A DNA stretch of 64,000 nucleotides from Sternotherus odoratus (GCA_032164245.1 JAVMKO010000003.1:43898890-43962889), one strand, 5' to 3'; counted from the stretch's first letter, positions 44,703 through 56,479 are shown. Made by a program: numbers and translations. Notes: a model not told the origin generated them from the letters alone.

Positions 44703-47439
44703 TCAGTTGAAGGGGACAAATAAGGAGGCTGCTAGCAGGGCCTGAGTGAGGGAAGATATCAGCATCTTAAGGGCCTAACTGACTCCTACTACTTCAGTTG
44801 ACTGACTGCTCCTTTCAAGTGGGTTCAGGGAAACAGCAGGAAACAGGAAGCTCCCTGAGAAGCTGGTGTTAATGAATCCTGCCTCCTGGGGGTGCTGGAG
44901 AGGTACATAAGAGGCTCCCCCTACTCTCTCTCCCTGCATCTTCTGCTGCTTTCTGTTATTCCCTCTCACCTTTTCTCCTGCCTGTTGTGTCTCTTGCACC
45001 CTCCTTCCTTCCTCCAGCCCAGCCCTCCACCATCTCTGCACATCTAGAGCAGAGAGAATACAGATGCACCAGCAGCAGACACAATTTTCTACACTCTGGG
45101 TCCTAGTGGCACCCCACACAGTCTGGAACCTGAGGGGATTCTGCAGATGGTCCTTTCTACAGGGCCCATCCTGGGAGGAGGTTTGACCTTGTGATGTGAG
45201 GACTGGGTCTGAGAATCAGGACTCCTGGGTTCTCTGACTCTGGAAGGGGGCGTGGTCTAGTGGGTGGAGCTGGATTGGTTGACAATGAGAGGGAGGGGCT
45301 TGTGCTCAAGAACCCTGGTTCAATCCCCACCAATTTCTGTGGTGTCTACATGTGGCCATGACTTTACTTACCCATCAGTGTAGGTTGTTTATCCTGTTCC
45401 TGGACATGTGGAACATCTGCTGCTGGTCGTTTCTGAGATGTAAGTCCTTCATGCACACAAGGACATAGCGTATCAAGGTCAATCCAGCAGCCCAGCCCTT
45501 CCAGAGTCTTCACCTCCACAATGGAGGGCTAGCCCGAGCCTGATGAGAGAAAGACAGGGGGGTGTTCTCCAGGGGAATCCGCTGGATCTCCCATCCCCCC
45601 TGCTCCACCTCACATCCCGACACGCTAAGGGTTTTCCAAAGATACCACTCATCTGGGACAAACAAAGCAGCTAAGATGAGGTCAGTGTGGGTGGATTTCC
45701 TGAGCAGTCTGGTTCTAAGGGAAGAACAGATTTCCCCCCTGCTCTAGGGAAATTCTCACCAGGAAAAGTCTCTGATGGAAGGGGTGGGGGCAATGCAACC
45801 CCTCAGCTCCTTGCATGGCAGGAAATCAGGACTCAGGGATCTAAGGGGTGTCTCTGTCCTGCTGCAAGGAGGAGACCTGGAGAGCAGTAAGTGCACTAGT
45901 GGCATTGTGGGAAAGAAAGTGACTTCTACCTGGGAAAGTGGTTGAAGTTTCTTGCTGACATTAGAGTTCGAGATCCTTACACCTCCTTTGGGAATCCTTT
46001 TCCTAGGAATAAAATAAGGACAAAACACTGAGAATGACATCAGAATCCCAGGTCTGGGATCCAGGGGAAAGATCTGATTTCAGCCAGGCTACGTACCAGG
46101 AACCTGATCTCTATACACAATTCTCGAGATAAGGTTTTCTTCCCCATTTGCTGTCAGGTTATCTGCTCACAGTATTCATTGGTTTGCTTTGCCGTGTTTC
46201 CACTCTCTGCATCCGTTCATTGGTTTAAGTAGGATTCTTTCCGTTTTTACTTCTCTTTCTTCTTATTATAGTGCAGCATCCCCTTAATACTATAAAAAAA
46301 TCCAATTAAAAACAAAATCCTGTTCCTACATTGAAGAGGAAAGTTTCTGAGAGTTTGGCTACAGAACTTTAGTGTCTGCATATTTCATTCACTATTATTT
46401 AGGGAGGTGCAGGTCTGATGGGATCTGCCCACCCAAGAATGCCCACATGAATCCCGGGGTTCCCTTAGAAAACCTGTTAAGAGAGGAAGACAGTAGATTA
46501 AAAGCAGGCAAAAATCCACCAATGTAACAGTACTTCTCTGCTTCATTGAAGCACCAGTCCCTGGAGCAATGCAGGTGAGAAATCCCCATGGTTCTTTCGC
46601 ACTAGAACCACATCTGAAAAGAAAAAGGCCTTCAGCCAATTATTTCCTTACACTTTCAAGGAGCAAAATTCAGCCCTGTGCAGACAGCCACGGTGAGGTC
46701 TGTGAATCACAGCGGGTTTAAGTGGCACTTCACTGCACAGGGTCTGTGAGACTCCAGGGGCATAGTTTTCATCCTGGATTGGAACAGCCAGTGGGAATTC
46801 TGTGAGGTACAGAGCAGAGAGAGATTTGGGCCACAACGTTCCCCTCAGAGGCTTGACCTTCCGCAGACTTTTGGGATGTTTCCCATCTGAGGAGGATGAT
46901 TGTGGCCAGCCCTAGTTCAGAGCTTCCATGTCTTCTCCACCGGTGATTTTCTAGCAGAGTTGATCTAAAGTAGCTGAACTTTTCAGGCCTTGCCCCCACC
47001 TCCGACACCCCTTGTACCTCAACAGTGCCCTCTAACAGCCCCCGTCCCTTCTCTTGATCCCTGCCAAGCCCAAATACAGAACCTAGCTCACGCTCCCCCT
47101 CTCTTAGACCCTCTCCTTACACCATCCTTCCTTACCTTTGACAGACTGATCACTGGGCTCTTCCCCGGCTCCTGGAGGAATCGTGGCTCCTCAGGACAAC
47201 CGGGGAATGGGTGGTTCCTACCTCCGTGTGGGGTGTGGGGGTTTCTATCTAAATCTCACTGAGAGCCAGCACATCTTGATTTCACAGGATGAGGTCATGA
47301 CTCCCCAAGCTGGCCAGCTGCAGGCTGCATTGCTGTAGGCGACATGGACAGATCCCAGAGCCTGGAAGACAGAGGGGGAGGAAACCCCTGTTCATTTCCT
47401 TTTCAGAGCCCCCTTCGAAGATGGGCCAAGAAGGGAGGG
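44703..47439. other. Mixed repeat sequence, no gene recognised
   Basis: Likely includes the untranslated 5' part of the hAT transposon (44703 to about 45130), a SINE-like block (45190-45350) and a palindromic repeat (about 46660-46800). The minus frames 46639-46385 and 46589-46395, and the splice-like AACAG near 46477, do not give a recognisable protein. I found no convincing exon. Confidence 0.45.
45190..45350 (+). mobile_element. tRNA-derived / MIR-like SINE remnant
   Basis: The block holds GGTCTAGTGGGTGGAGC, resembling an A box, and CCCTGGTTCAATCCCC, resembling a B box. It is preceded by 'GAGAATCAGGACTCCTGGGT', a word common in MIR-like elements of reptiles. It is diverged, and the boundaries are approximate. 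Confidence 0.5.
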
Positions 47440-47600
47440 GCCCTCTTGTAGAACCCAGTCCAGTTCCCAGCTCTGCTCCCATTGCTAGGTGTGACCTTGG
47501 AGAGGTCACTTCATCACCTTCATTCCCTGTCTGTAAAATGGGGATTCTAGTCTTAGCCCCACACACACCAGGAGGGGAAGGCAGGAGAGTCCCATTGTCA
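47440..47600 (+). mobile_element. MIR-like SINE remnant
   Basis: The words 'GTGTGACCTTGGAGAGGTCA', 'CTTCATCACCTTCATTCCCT' and 'GTCTGTAAAATGGGGATTCT' are the conserved core and 3' part of MIR ('gaccttgggcaagtcacttcacctctctgtgcctcagtttccccatctgtaaaatgggg'). Confidence 0.75.
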
Positions 47601-47609
47601 GCGAGGAGC

Positions 47610-49084
47610 TCAGACCCTCCGGGCACGGATTGTGCCACAGTGAGGGAAGGGACCCAGAATTTGCTCCCGAGAGCCAGGGGAGGAGGATGGGATCAGAAGG
47701 TCAGCAAAGGGGGATGGGTCAGGAACTGCTGCCACAGACAAGGACTCAGGGATTCGGTCAGTGCCAGGGGCTTTGTACCTCCCTTCAGCAAATGGCTTCC
47801 CTCTTATCATCAGCAGGCCGTAGACTATCTCAGCTCCTTCCCAGTGTCCTGAAGGGGGCTCCCATCGCTCTTCTGGAATGGGATGGATTCCTTGACCCAG
47901 GTCAATAGCTGGGAAGTTCAGAGAGGCCATTTGTAGTGTGGCCTGAAATCCATGGGACATCAATAGCTAACAAAATGAAGGAGTCATTGGCCTTTGCAAA
48001 TCCAGAACTGATCTGTCCTCTCAATCGACGGTTCACATTCACCAGGGGATGAAGCGCGTCATCATGTGGCCATTTGATTCTGTAAAATTCCTGGCCTTGG
48101 CGGCCATGGCCAGAGCAGGGTCTCCAGAGGCCTGAGAGGCCAAGGAGTTTGGTGTGTGGCGCCTTGGTGAAAGCGCAGAAGTCACGTCAGTCAAGAGAAG
48201 TCTGAATTTCAGCCCACATCTGGCACCACCAAATGAAGCAGGCCCTGGTGATCACAGTGGATGCGCCTACTTCCCGGAGGAATGCTGAGCCTCCAAATAG
48301 GTGCAGTGGTGAAGGCAATTCTGAGCTGTTTGCAGGCTTGTTGGATCTTGGGCGACCAAACGAATACGGCCGTTATGTGGAGGAGAGCTCTCCGGGCCCT
48401 GAGAACCCTGGGCCAAAGCAGCAGTGAAGCTGGGGAAGTCTAGGGAGCGCTGTCTTCTTGAGGAATTCAAACTTGGTCCCATCTAGGAATGGCCTCCACT
48501 TTATGTGGATCACTCGTCACATCTTCCGGGGAGAGGATGTACCCCCAATACCCCGTGGAGAGTTGGCCGGAGGTACGCTTTTCCAATTCTGCTGCCGAAA
48601 CCTCTCCAGGTTCGGGTGTGGTGTGCGTGCTGCTCTGGGTTCTCCAAAAAGAGAAGTCTGTCACCTGAACAGATGACACGGTGTGGATTCCAAAGATCAG
48701 CAAATACATCTCTGATGAAGTGTGGCAAGGGCAGGGGACCGTTAGTGAGCTCACATGCCATATCAGACAGTTAAAGTGTCCATAGTGTGTTTTGAAATCT
48801 GTCTTCCATTTGTCCCCTGCCCAAATGAGTGTTAGATTGGAAATCCTCCCAGATGAAGTTTGATGAACAACATGGCAGATTTCCTGGGAGCCAACCATGG
48901 GGGGATTCACAGCAGGGGGGTAATGGTTCCAAACAATCATTTTTTTCAGGAGCTGATTGTCTAACGAGAGTCCCACATTTCGTCTTCCCAAAAAGGGCCT
49001 GGGCACCTGTGGGAAACGTTTATTGGCTCGTAAACTCCTAGGTCCGGTTTTCAGGACTGTACGCAGGGACAGCCTTAATTCCAC
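47610..49084 (-). pseudogene. Degenerate Ty3/gypsy pol fragment
   Basis: The minus strand near 48814-48467 keeps AGDKWKTDFKTHYGHF, then a decayed palm region, then GYILSPEDVTSDPHKVEAI. This is the RT C-terminal and connection motif of gypsy elements ('...[21 protein letters not shown] ... GYILSPEGL...'). Further down, about 48330, 'LRIAFTTAPIWRL' fits the start of the RNase H part. Stops and frameshifts are frequent, and the YLDD-like motif is not readable. The extent below 48000 is uncertain. A low-complexity AGAGTCC-rich tract at 49230-49420 lies just upstream. Confidence 0.7.
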
Positions 49085-50275
49085 TTACGTGCGGAGCGCC
49101 TGCTTTCTTGCAAAAAGTTGCACCACCTAATGTCACCACCTAATGTCACGTGCTGCATCTGATAACCATGGGCCCAGGGGTTGGAGCGCAGGTCACAGCG
49201 AGTGCAGGATTGGGCCCAGGCTAAACGTGGTGCCAATATCAAGGTCCGGGGTCAAAACTGAGGTCAGAGTCCATCGACAAAGCCAGAGCAGAACCAGAGC
49301 CAGAGTCTAAGTCCGGGCCAGAGGTAGTTAGCGGGTAGTCAGAGACGAAAGATCTGCCAAGTCAATGTCCAAACAGGAGTCAAGATACAGGCCGAGGGTC
49401 AAAACCAGGTAGTCCAAGTCCATGTGGTTGGGGAGGATCAGGAGGAGAAGGAGATGCGGGAGCAGGTCGGTGGAGGGTCTGGAGCAGGGCTACATAAGGC
49501 AAGGAGGATACGGAGGCCTCCTCTGGGGACTCCCGGCCTAGGAATAAAAGAAGGAGAGCAGGATGGCAAAGATGTCTCTGACCCTGTGGTCCAGGCCAAG
49601 GGGAGCTCCCACCCCGGCATTGTGCCAGGACCCCATCACCCTCCTGGTCCATTTCACACTCAGAGACCCCCTTGCCGGAGGGGAGAATAAAGGGCAGGAA
49701 GCGAAGGTGCCCCTGGGGGAAAGGGACTAGCCTGGGACCCAGTCCAGTTCCCAGATATCCCCCCGGGATTGTGTGCTCAGGATCACAGCCCTTCCTCTGT
49801 GTCTCAGACCCCACCTGCCAGATGGGGAGGATCCTTCCCTGCCCCAAGCTGCTAGGGGGGAGTATCATTCCTGGCTGGGAAGGGTTCAGATACCAGATGG
49901 GTGGCTTTGGCCCCAGGTGGGGGATGGTCAGACATTCACTGACACGGGCCATGGGGAGGTCTGAGCTGTGATGACAGGGGAGGGGCTCCAAGTGGGGCCA
50001 CCCCTCCCAGACTGCAGTGGTTATTGAAGATAACCCCTGGCTCTGCGGATTCATTTCCGGGCCAGCCCCACGGCCCTGACAGCCTGATGCTTCCGAAACT
50101 GACCTCTGGGCACGGGGGCAGGGACCGTATGTGGCCTGGCCCCAGCTCCAGGGGTCGGGGTGGGGTAGGGTGGTGAGAGCGAGGAGCTCGGCCTGGGTTT
50201 CTCTCAGTGCTGTGGGGTTTATGTCCACCCCACCCCCAGCCCTTCTCCCCTAAGCCCAGTGAGAAAGAACAGTAC

Positions 50276-50418
50276 CTGTGTCTGCTCTGGGAAGGTGTTG
50301 GGAAGGGGAGTTGGTGGAGAGAGGTCACGTCCCACAGTCCCTGCAGCGCTTCAGGGACCTGGTGCAAGCACCGGAGGTTGAACAGGTGCGCCATGACCCT
50401 AGGTGTTATGTCCTCCTC
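50276..50418 (-). CDS. Maestro-HEAT-like exon B
   Basis: The exon has acceptor CCCTTGCAG ending at 50419 and donor GTACTG from 50275. Its 143 nt give 47 codons plus 2 nt: EEDITPRVMAHLFNLRCLHQ, VPEALQGLWDVTS, HQLPFPTPSQSRH. It joins in phase 0 to the exon at 51235-51387, about 0.8 kb upstream. The amphipathic helices fit HEAT/ARM repeats, and the arrangement resembles the maestro (MROH) family, which is expanded in reptiles. No following exon was found, so this may be part of a larger gene with diverged neighbours, or a fragment. Confidence 0.5.
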
Positions 50419-51234
50419 CTGCAAGGGAACAAGGATCAGTCAGAGACTCGGACACCCATGGCAACGAAGGGCATTAACGGCACCGGGAGCCAGCAAAATT
50501 TCCACCCCACTCCTCCCCACGTCTGAGGGACGGATTCCCCCACCCAACTCCCGAGACGAGATCTTGTCTCCTGTCTAGTGTCCTCCAGCCCCACTCCCAC
50601 CATAGTGGAATGAACTCCTGCCCCCTTCCTCTCAGCCCCCATGAGAGCTGTTCTACCTCCCAACCAAGCTGAGGATTCAGCTCCGCTCCCCAGAATCCCC
50701 TCAGCTGCCTGTTCCTCCTCCAGCTGAGGGGCTGGGAGGCTTTGGGCAGTAGTGTCATGGGGGAGGGGGAGGAAGTGGACACCTTTCCCCAAGGGACCCC
50801 CATCGTCATGGTGACGCTGTGGACAGTAGCTCCGGGGAATGGGGCACTGGAGCAGCCTCTGCTGACTGACTCCCCCCAGTTCTCCCGGAGCAGGGGGTGG
50901 CTGGGATAACAGGATACTAGGGCCCTAGGAACCGGCCTGAGGCCCGGAGGGGTATGAAAGGCTCACAGTGGTCGTTAGGGGAGTTGGCAGCCCCTAGCGT
51001 GAGCCGTGGCAGCGTGTCGTGTTGATGTGTTAGGAAATAGCCGTGCTGGGGAGCTGGGTCTGCTCTGCTCTGAGCTGCTCAGGGGACAAGCTGGCACCCA
51101 CCAATGGCACCTGCCCAGGTTCATCCTCTCCTTGCTCCCAGGTCACCTCATGGGGATGGGATGGGAGTGACTGTCAATCGCCTGGAGGTGAAAGGCCCTG
51201 GGGGTCCCTCCCCAGTTGATCCTTATTTGGTTAC

Positions 51235-51387
51235 CTCATTCCCTATAAGCTGTCTGACTTCCCCTAGCATCGCATAGGTCAGGACCAGCCCAGCCTGGCT
51301 GACCCGGCTCTGGGGGTCATTTATGGCCAGGAGCGCTGCATGGAGGAAAGATCTTCTCTGGGCCTCTGAGAAGATCTGTCCAAAGAC
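51235..51387 (-). CDS. Maestro-HEAT-like exon A
   Basis: The 153-nt exon is 51 codons in phase 0 on both sides: VFGQIFSEAQRRSFLHAALL, AINDPQSRVSQAGLVLTYAM, LGEVRQLIGNE. The acceptor is TTTCTTTTAG ending at 51388 and the donor is GTAACC from 51234. 'NDPQSRVSQAGLVLTYAMLGE' has the D-P-x-x-R-V-x-x-A pattern of HEAT repeats and resembles maestro family proteins. No stop codons occur and both splice sites are strong. That is better than expected by chance, so I think this is a real or recently real exon. The function is unknown beyond a helical scaffold. Confidence 0.55.
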
Positions 51388-51756
51388 CTAAAAGAAACAG
51401 CACCAGAGCTCTTGGCAATTGCCCAGAACAAGGCTCCGTCTAGTATCTCACAAGGTGGAGAAGAGTCCTGGGACAGCCAACATTTGGGGTCCCATGGCCC
51501 CTTCGCTTAAAGGCTGCAGGCCCTAAGGAATAGCTCTTTCTGGAGCAGGATTCACCGCAGGTGTCCTAACAGACTGGGAACGAGTCTGTGTGCTCTAGAA
51601 CCGAAATTCACAAAGACAGCCAGGTCCCCTACTGCCACATATGCATGCAACACACACAAGCCAGGGCCATTAGCAAGGCTGCAGCCCAGGGTCCTTGGCC
51701 TCTGGCAGCCAAACACCGTCAGCTAGAAATAAGTAGCAGGCTCTTGCCCTGTAAGT

Positions 51757-51874
51757 CAGGGTTGGAAGGGACCTCTGGAGGTTCTAGCCCAAGCCCGTGC
51801 TCAAAGCAGGACCAACCCCACCTAAATCATCCAACAGAGTTTTCCCCCAGATGGTCCCCCCAAGGATTGAACTC
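51757..51874 (-). mobile_element. Cry-type SINE, truncated at its tRNA-like head
   Basis: In reverse orientation the block carries the CR1-like tail ('CAGGGTTGGAAGGGACCTCT', 'GTGCTCAAAGCAGGACCAAC') and then CAAGGATTGAACTC, the reverse of the B-box region GAGTTCAATCCTTG also seen at 57050. The match stops at 51874, where the minisatellite begins. Confidence 0.75.
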
Positions 51875-52250
51875 CGCCCCACCGAAACAACACACCCCCA
51901 CCCCGGGTGGGCTGCCCGCCGAAACAACACCCCCCCCCCACTCCCGGGTGGGCCACCCCACCGAAACAACACCCCCCCCCCTCCGGGTGGGCTGCCCACC
52001 GAAACAACACCCCCCCACCCCGGGTGGGCTGCCCGCCGAAACAACACCCCTCCAACCCGGGTGGGATGCCCACCGAAACAACACCCCCCCACCCCGGGTG
52101 GGCCGCCCCACTAAAACACCCCCCTTCCCTGGTTGGGCAATCCCGCCGACACAACTACAACCCAGCCCCCGGGTGGGCCGCCCCACTGAAACAACACCCC
52201 CGCCCGGGTGGGCCACCCTGCCGAAACAAACCCTCCCCCAGGGTAGACTG
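51875..52250. repeat. Minisatellite, about 10 units of ~37 bp
   Basis: The unit has CCGAAACAACACCCCCCCAC, then CCCGGGTGGGCTGC. Unit length varies from 34 to 41 bp through C-run changes. The last three or four units are more diverged. Because 37 is not a multiple of 3, the array cannot encode a repeated peptide in one frame, and the open frames across it are artefacts. It abuts a SINE B-box remnant. Confidence 0.93.
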
Positions 52251-52934
52251 CCCCAATCTCTTGGAGTAAAACTAGGTGTGAGGGGATGGATCTGCTGGTT
52301 CATAAGTTTAGAAACACGTGGAGACCCGAACGTATTATTTCACTTCACACAGCAAATTTCCTTGGTTTGAGAAATCAGCTAGTTTTCAAGGCAAAACATG
52401 TTGACACAACTTTGTTTCTTATGCTTCTCTTTCTAGCTCTAGCATGACTTTGGTGTGCGACCAAAGAGAGGTCACTTCTTTTCTCTTTACCTCTGTATCG
52501 TGGGGATGGAGACAATTCTCTAAGTCCCAGCAGGAGAGACAGTTGAGCACGACAGGCGTGTTAGAGCCCTGGTGCTCTGAAGGAGAATGTGAGTGTTGTT
52601 TGGGGCAAGAATCCCGACGACTTTGCTCTTTGTCCCCCATCCAAAGTCAATAACACATCTCTGTGTTTGCAGTCATGAGTTAGACATTCTCAGCACCCCC
52701 CTGTCTCCCGCAGCCTATGGGGGTTCCTTGGATGATGGAGGCTTGGTTGCTAAGATGACAGGGACTTTTTTACTGGCTTCCTGGGTGTTCCTAGCCAATG
52801 AGGGTCTCAGTCTGGCCTCATAGGCCCACCCCCCCAGACACTAAAGATCAGGGTGGATTGATTTCATTCCAGATGTTTTGTATTTGTATTTTTGAGTTAT
52901 TTTCCTAATCAAAGATTGATTCTCATGAAATTCT
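52251..52934. other. Stretch without recognisable genes
   Basis: No repeat family or gene stood out. Small open frames on both strands have no familiar motifs. Confidence 0.4.
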
Positions 52935-53216
52935 CAGTGCTGGAAGATGACAGAACAAGGAGCAATGGCCTCAAGTTGCCATGTGGAGGCTTAGACTGGA
53001 TATTAGGAAACACTATTTCCATAGGAGGGTGGTGAAGCACTGGAATTGGTTCCCGAGGGAGGTGGAGGAATGTCCATCCTTATAAGTTTTTAATGCTAAA
53101 CTTGCTAAAACCCTAGCTGGGATGATTTAGTTTGGGGTTGGTCTTGCTTTAAGCAAGGGGGTGGACTAGATGATCTCCTGAGCTCTGTTCCAGACCCATC
53201 TTCTATGATTCTATGA
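52935..53216 (+). mobile_element. CR1 LINE 3' end
   Basis: The block reads 'GACAGAACAAGGAGCAATGG', 'GGAAACACTATTTCCATAGG', 'AGGGTGGTGAAGCACTGGAA', 'GGTGGACTAGATGATCTCCT' and ends with the tail TTCTATGATTCTATGA. This is the bird/reptile CR1 3' UTR and tail subfamily with ATTCTATG units, different from the TTCTTATG-tailed copy at 18622. Confidence 0.93.
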
Positions 53217-53817
53217 ACAGGCCACCATTAAAACACGTTGACTTGCTGGTTTTACAGGATACATAAAAACAAAAAGGTTGACTGAAGTGAAAAAAAATGA
53301 TTGAAACAAACTGAGGTTTGTTAGTGCATTGAACTGATTGTTCCTGGTCATAAACGTCCTTCCAGATATTAGAAGTAGTAGCTCACATCTCCTTCTATCT
53401 AGAGTTTATTTATACGTTACAAGAGGAAAAGAAGCCTTCATCCTTTCCATCTCCCAATCAGTGTTTTAAATTGGAATGAAATAGCTGCATGAACTAAACT
53501 GAAGAAAATATTCCGGAACACTGTCTCCATTCCTCAACAAGTAGCAATGGCACAGGATATTGCCACAAAACCAGCATTTTATTGCCAAATTGTCTAAACC
53601 ATTCCTCTTCTGGGCTTTCTCTTTTATAAGGTTCAAATCTACCAAAACTTCCCCCTTGACAGTCACTGCCCAGGTGGTGCTGCAGGCAGAGGACATCAGA
53701 GGTAACTCGGCCGCCTGTCACCCACTGACTCCACCAACCCTGATTTATGCAAATCATCGGTGGAGAGTCAGCCCTGACTGGCTGAATTCACGCTAGGGTC
53801 ACAATGCCCTTCAGCTC
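53217..53817. other. Stretch without recognisable genes
   Basis: The minus frames 53757-53494 and 53696-53466 are open for 76-87 codons but show no domain I can recognise. AT-rich. Confidence 0.4.
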
Positions 53818-53832
53818 ACAACACCAATGTAA

Positions 53833-53875
53833 AGAATCAGAGAGGTAGCTGTGTTAGTCTGAAATAGCAGAGGTA
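53833..53875 (-). mobile_element. 43-bp Penelope-like 3'-end insertion with 15-bp TSD
   Basis: AGAATCAGAGAGGTAGCTGT...GCAGAGGTA matches the terminal segment of the elements at 31240 and 39205. It is flanked by perfect direct repeats ACAACACCAATGTAA (53818-53832 and 53876-53890). This is an extremely short, 5'-truncated insertion and shows exactly where the element's 3' end is. Confidence 0.95.
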
Positions 53876-53890
53876 ACAACACCAATGTAA

Positions 53891-56470
53891 GGGGCCCAGT
53901 GTGGAAACGAGGCTTTTCTGGGGGGTGTAACTTTCCAATTGTCACCAAAATCAACAAGGTTCTTCCCACGGATCCCTAGAAATTCCCTGACATTTTGGAA
54001 TCAATTGGATGTAGCCTTCAAAAATTATCGCCTTGCAGACAGACAAAGAAATGCCGTTGAATTGAGTCTTAGGCCTCACTTAGGACACAATATTCCAGGC
54101 GTGTTTGCACCAATGCCCAGTACAGAGTTATCAAACCTCTCCACTCCTCCCTGAGGATCTGCTTGGATAGAGTCCCCCATCCTGTACATAAAGCCGAGAT
54201 TTTTCTTACCTTCTACACAGATGACAATTTCTTTTTAAAAAATCCTCACACCAGTGATCAGATAGCTCACTGAATCTCCTCCACACCAATCCATCGAGAG
54301 CTCGTGAGCTGGAGACCTCCTACAGCCAGGCTACAGGGGTCTCTGAGGTCCCCCCTACCCCGCATCCCTGTCCTGCCCGGTGTTGTCAAGGGAGCGCTGT
54401 GAGGTCACAGCCACCTCACTACCTTTGGCCAATAGGCAGAGTTCCTGCCAAAGGCCTTGGTGAAGTCACTGCCACCCCCATGTTTTCCCATGCAGGCCTG
54501 ATGTCTGCCCTTGGCCAGCCCGGTGGGATGTTTGGGCTGCACCCCGGATCTCCCCACTTGCTCATTATTGATTCTGGGGAGCAAGCAGGCCCCCCAGTAA
54601 AACAGCAAAGACTGTTCCTCACCCCACACTGAGTTTTTCATAGAGTGTTAAATAATTCGATCTCCTAAACTGGCCTCTATTTCATGGGTTATGAAATTTC
54701 ACTCCCTTTGCACCGTATTAAGCCCAATTGCTTGTAATTCACTAAAAGACACTTTCCAGAATGATAGCCAGTTGTGATGTGAGGACACAAGGAAACAGAT
54801 TCCACCTCACCCCTGGGTAATTGGTGTCCGTGCCTAGTCTCCCTCACTGTCAAAAATGGGTCTCTTCCTTTTCATTGGAATCACTCTGGCTTCAGCTGGC
54901 AGACGTTGGTTCTTGTGCCTTTCTTGGCGAGATTGAATTAGCCCTGGCCCCGTGATATCCGATCTCCCCACCCTGCTGGGATCCCCTGAGCCAGGAGTAC
55001 TGTGTATTGAAGTGTGGTTACAGTGGACTAAGAGCACACTTTAGTTAGGTAAAACAAGCTGAGATAAATTACTTTTTATTGCCTGATGGTTTAATCCTAA
55101 AACCTTATTCAACCAAGTGTTACAAAACAGTAAAGAAAATAATAAATTGACTGGCAAAGTTAACACTTTTGTACATTACTGACTTCACTGCCCTCTTTTG
55201 CAACAGATGTTGAGAAATTGCAGGTTAACCAGGTTTTCTTTATCAATGTTCTTTTAAGTCTCATATAATCTGATTTGGGCAGAAGCCAAATGTGGAAAGG
55301 TGTATCAACTATTACAAATACCAGAAGAGCAACAAGTAGCCATCTCTCCCACCGTTCAGTATAAGAAAATATTGTGATTAGAAATGTGTCTCTTACATAA
55401 CAGAGGCCCAGAAAACACTGCAAGAAGTGGAGGTGAGAAAACTATTGTGCAGTATAAAGATGCTAAATGCTACACTCTGGCACATAGTTAGACGTGATAA
55501 AAGAGCGTTAGAATTAGGTGTCCTTCAGTGAATTATAGAATATTTTATTATTATTTATATAGGCCACTAGTCTGTAGAAATTAATCTCATAATATTAAAT
55601 TTAGGGTTATGTACTTTGATAAGAGAAGGGAGTTCAGCATTCTGAAACATTGCCAAATAAATGCACATTAAGCTGTACTGAGGAAATAAAGGCATCCAGA
55701 GGGTGGTGGTGGAACACTGATTTGTAATGGAAGCCTGTTCGAAGTCTAGTTCTTAACTAAAATAGGTTTGGATATCTGAATTCAAATCAAAAGGCAGGTT
55801 TTCACCAGGTTTATAGCTCATTCCTGCTGTCTGAAACATTTTTAATTAAAAAACCATTCTGAAGAATATACAGAAATACGTGATCCAGCAGATTTGTTTA
55901 TATCTGTGGAAATATTGCCAGAACTGAAAATAAAAGACCTTCAGCACTACATTATGTCGTCTCATCGCCAGTAGGGACTGTGAGTTCCACAGACAGACAC
56001 AATGCCTCCTGGAGTGCACCAAGAGGATCACCATCCTTTAACAGTATATGCTCACCACTGCATGGAAGAAATTAATGGTATGAAGCCTGAGCTGCCCTCT
56101 CATTCTTAGATGTGAGTCTATCAGGACAGGATTATTACATATTTTATAGCATCGCACAAGTCTGTCAGGTGCTTCACTGAAACCATATAAAAGGCAGTTC
56201 CCTGCCTCAAACAGCTACAGCAAGATTTTCAAAAGGGACTGGTGATTTTGAATGTCAGCCTGAAATACATTAAAAGGGCCTGATTTTGAGAGATTGAGTG
56301 CTCTGCACCTTTTGAAAAACAAGCCCCTTTAAAGTTTTTTTTAAATTGAGCGCCCAAACCCCCAGCTCTTGAAAATTTATTTTCCCAGAGAAGTCAAGAT
56401 AATACATACACCAGAAAATAGTGGATCCAGAAAAGAACTAAGGTTGTGGATCTAATGACTCATTTTAGTC
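53891..56470. other. Mostly unique sequence, one candidate exon
   Basis: A splice-bounded open segment lies at 54210-54319 (separate entry). The rest, including 54830-55040 and 55160-55423 on the minus strand, shows no recognisable protein. 56150-56320 has MIR/L2-like words, for example 'GGCAGTTCCCTGCCTCAAAC'. Confidence 0.4.
54210..54319 (-). CDS. Candidate exon, unknown protein
   Basis: Between CTGTAG (acceptor ending 54320) and GTAAGA (donor from 54209) there are 36 open codons plus 2 nt: EVSSSRALDGLVWRRFSELS then DHWCEDFLKRNCHLCR. It is on the same strand as, and upstream of, the two maestro-like exons, but its phase 2 end does not fit exon A directly. I do not recognise the family. It may be chance or a remnant. 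Confidence 0.22.
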
Positions 56471-56479
56471 ATTAATACT

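Noticed and set aside
46395..46639. Lectin-like or MROH-like exon near a splice-like AACAG
   Set aside because: Frames contain stops next to the signal and no consistent domain pattern.
49380..50228. 282-codon minus-strand frame
   Set aside because: It runs from intronic sequence near the maestro-like exon B into a MIR-like region and the GAGTC-rich tract. Composition and motifs do not look like a protein.
51875..52250. Regular repeats considered as a CRISPR array
   Set aside because: Units are contiguous with no unique spacers. The context is a vertebrate genome.
51588..52370. 260-codon open frame and several antisense frames
   Set aside because: It is made of the 37-bp minisatellite, whose period is not a multiple of three. 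No domain.
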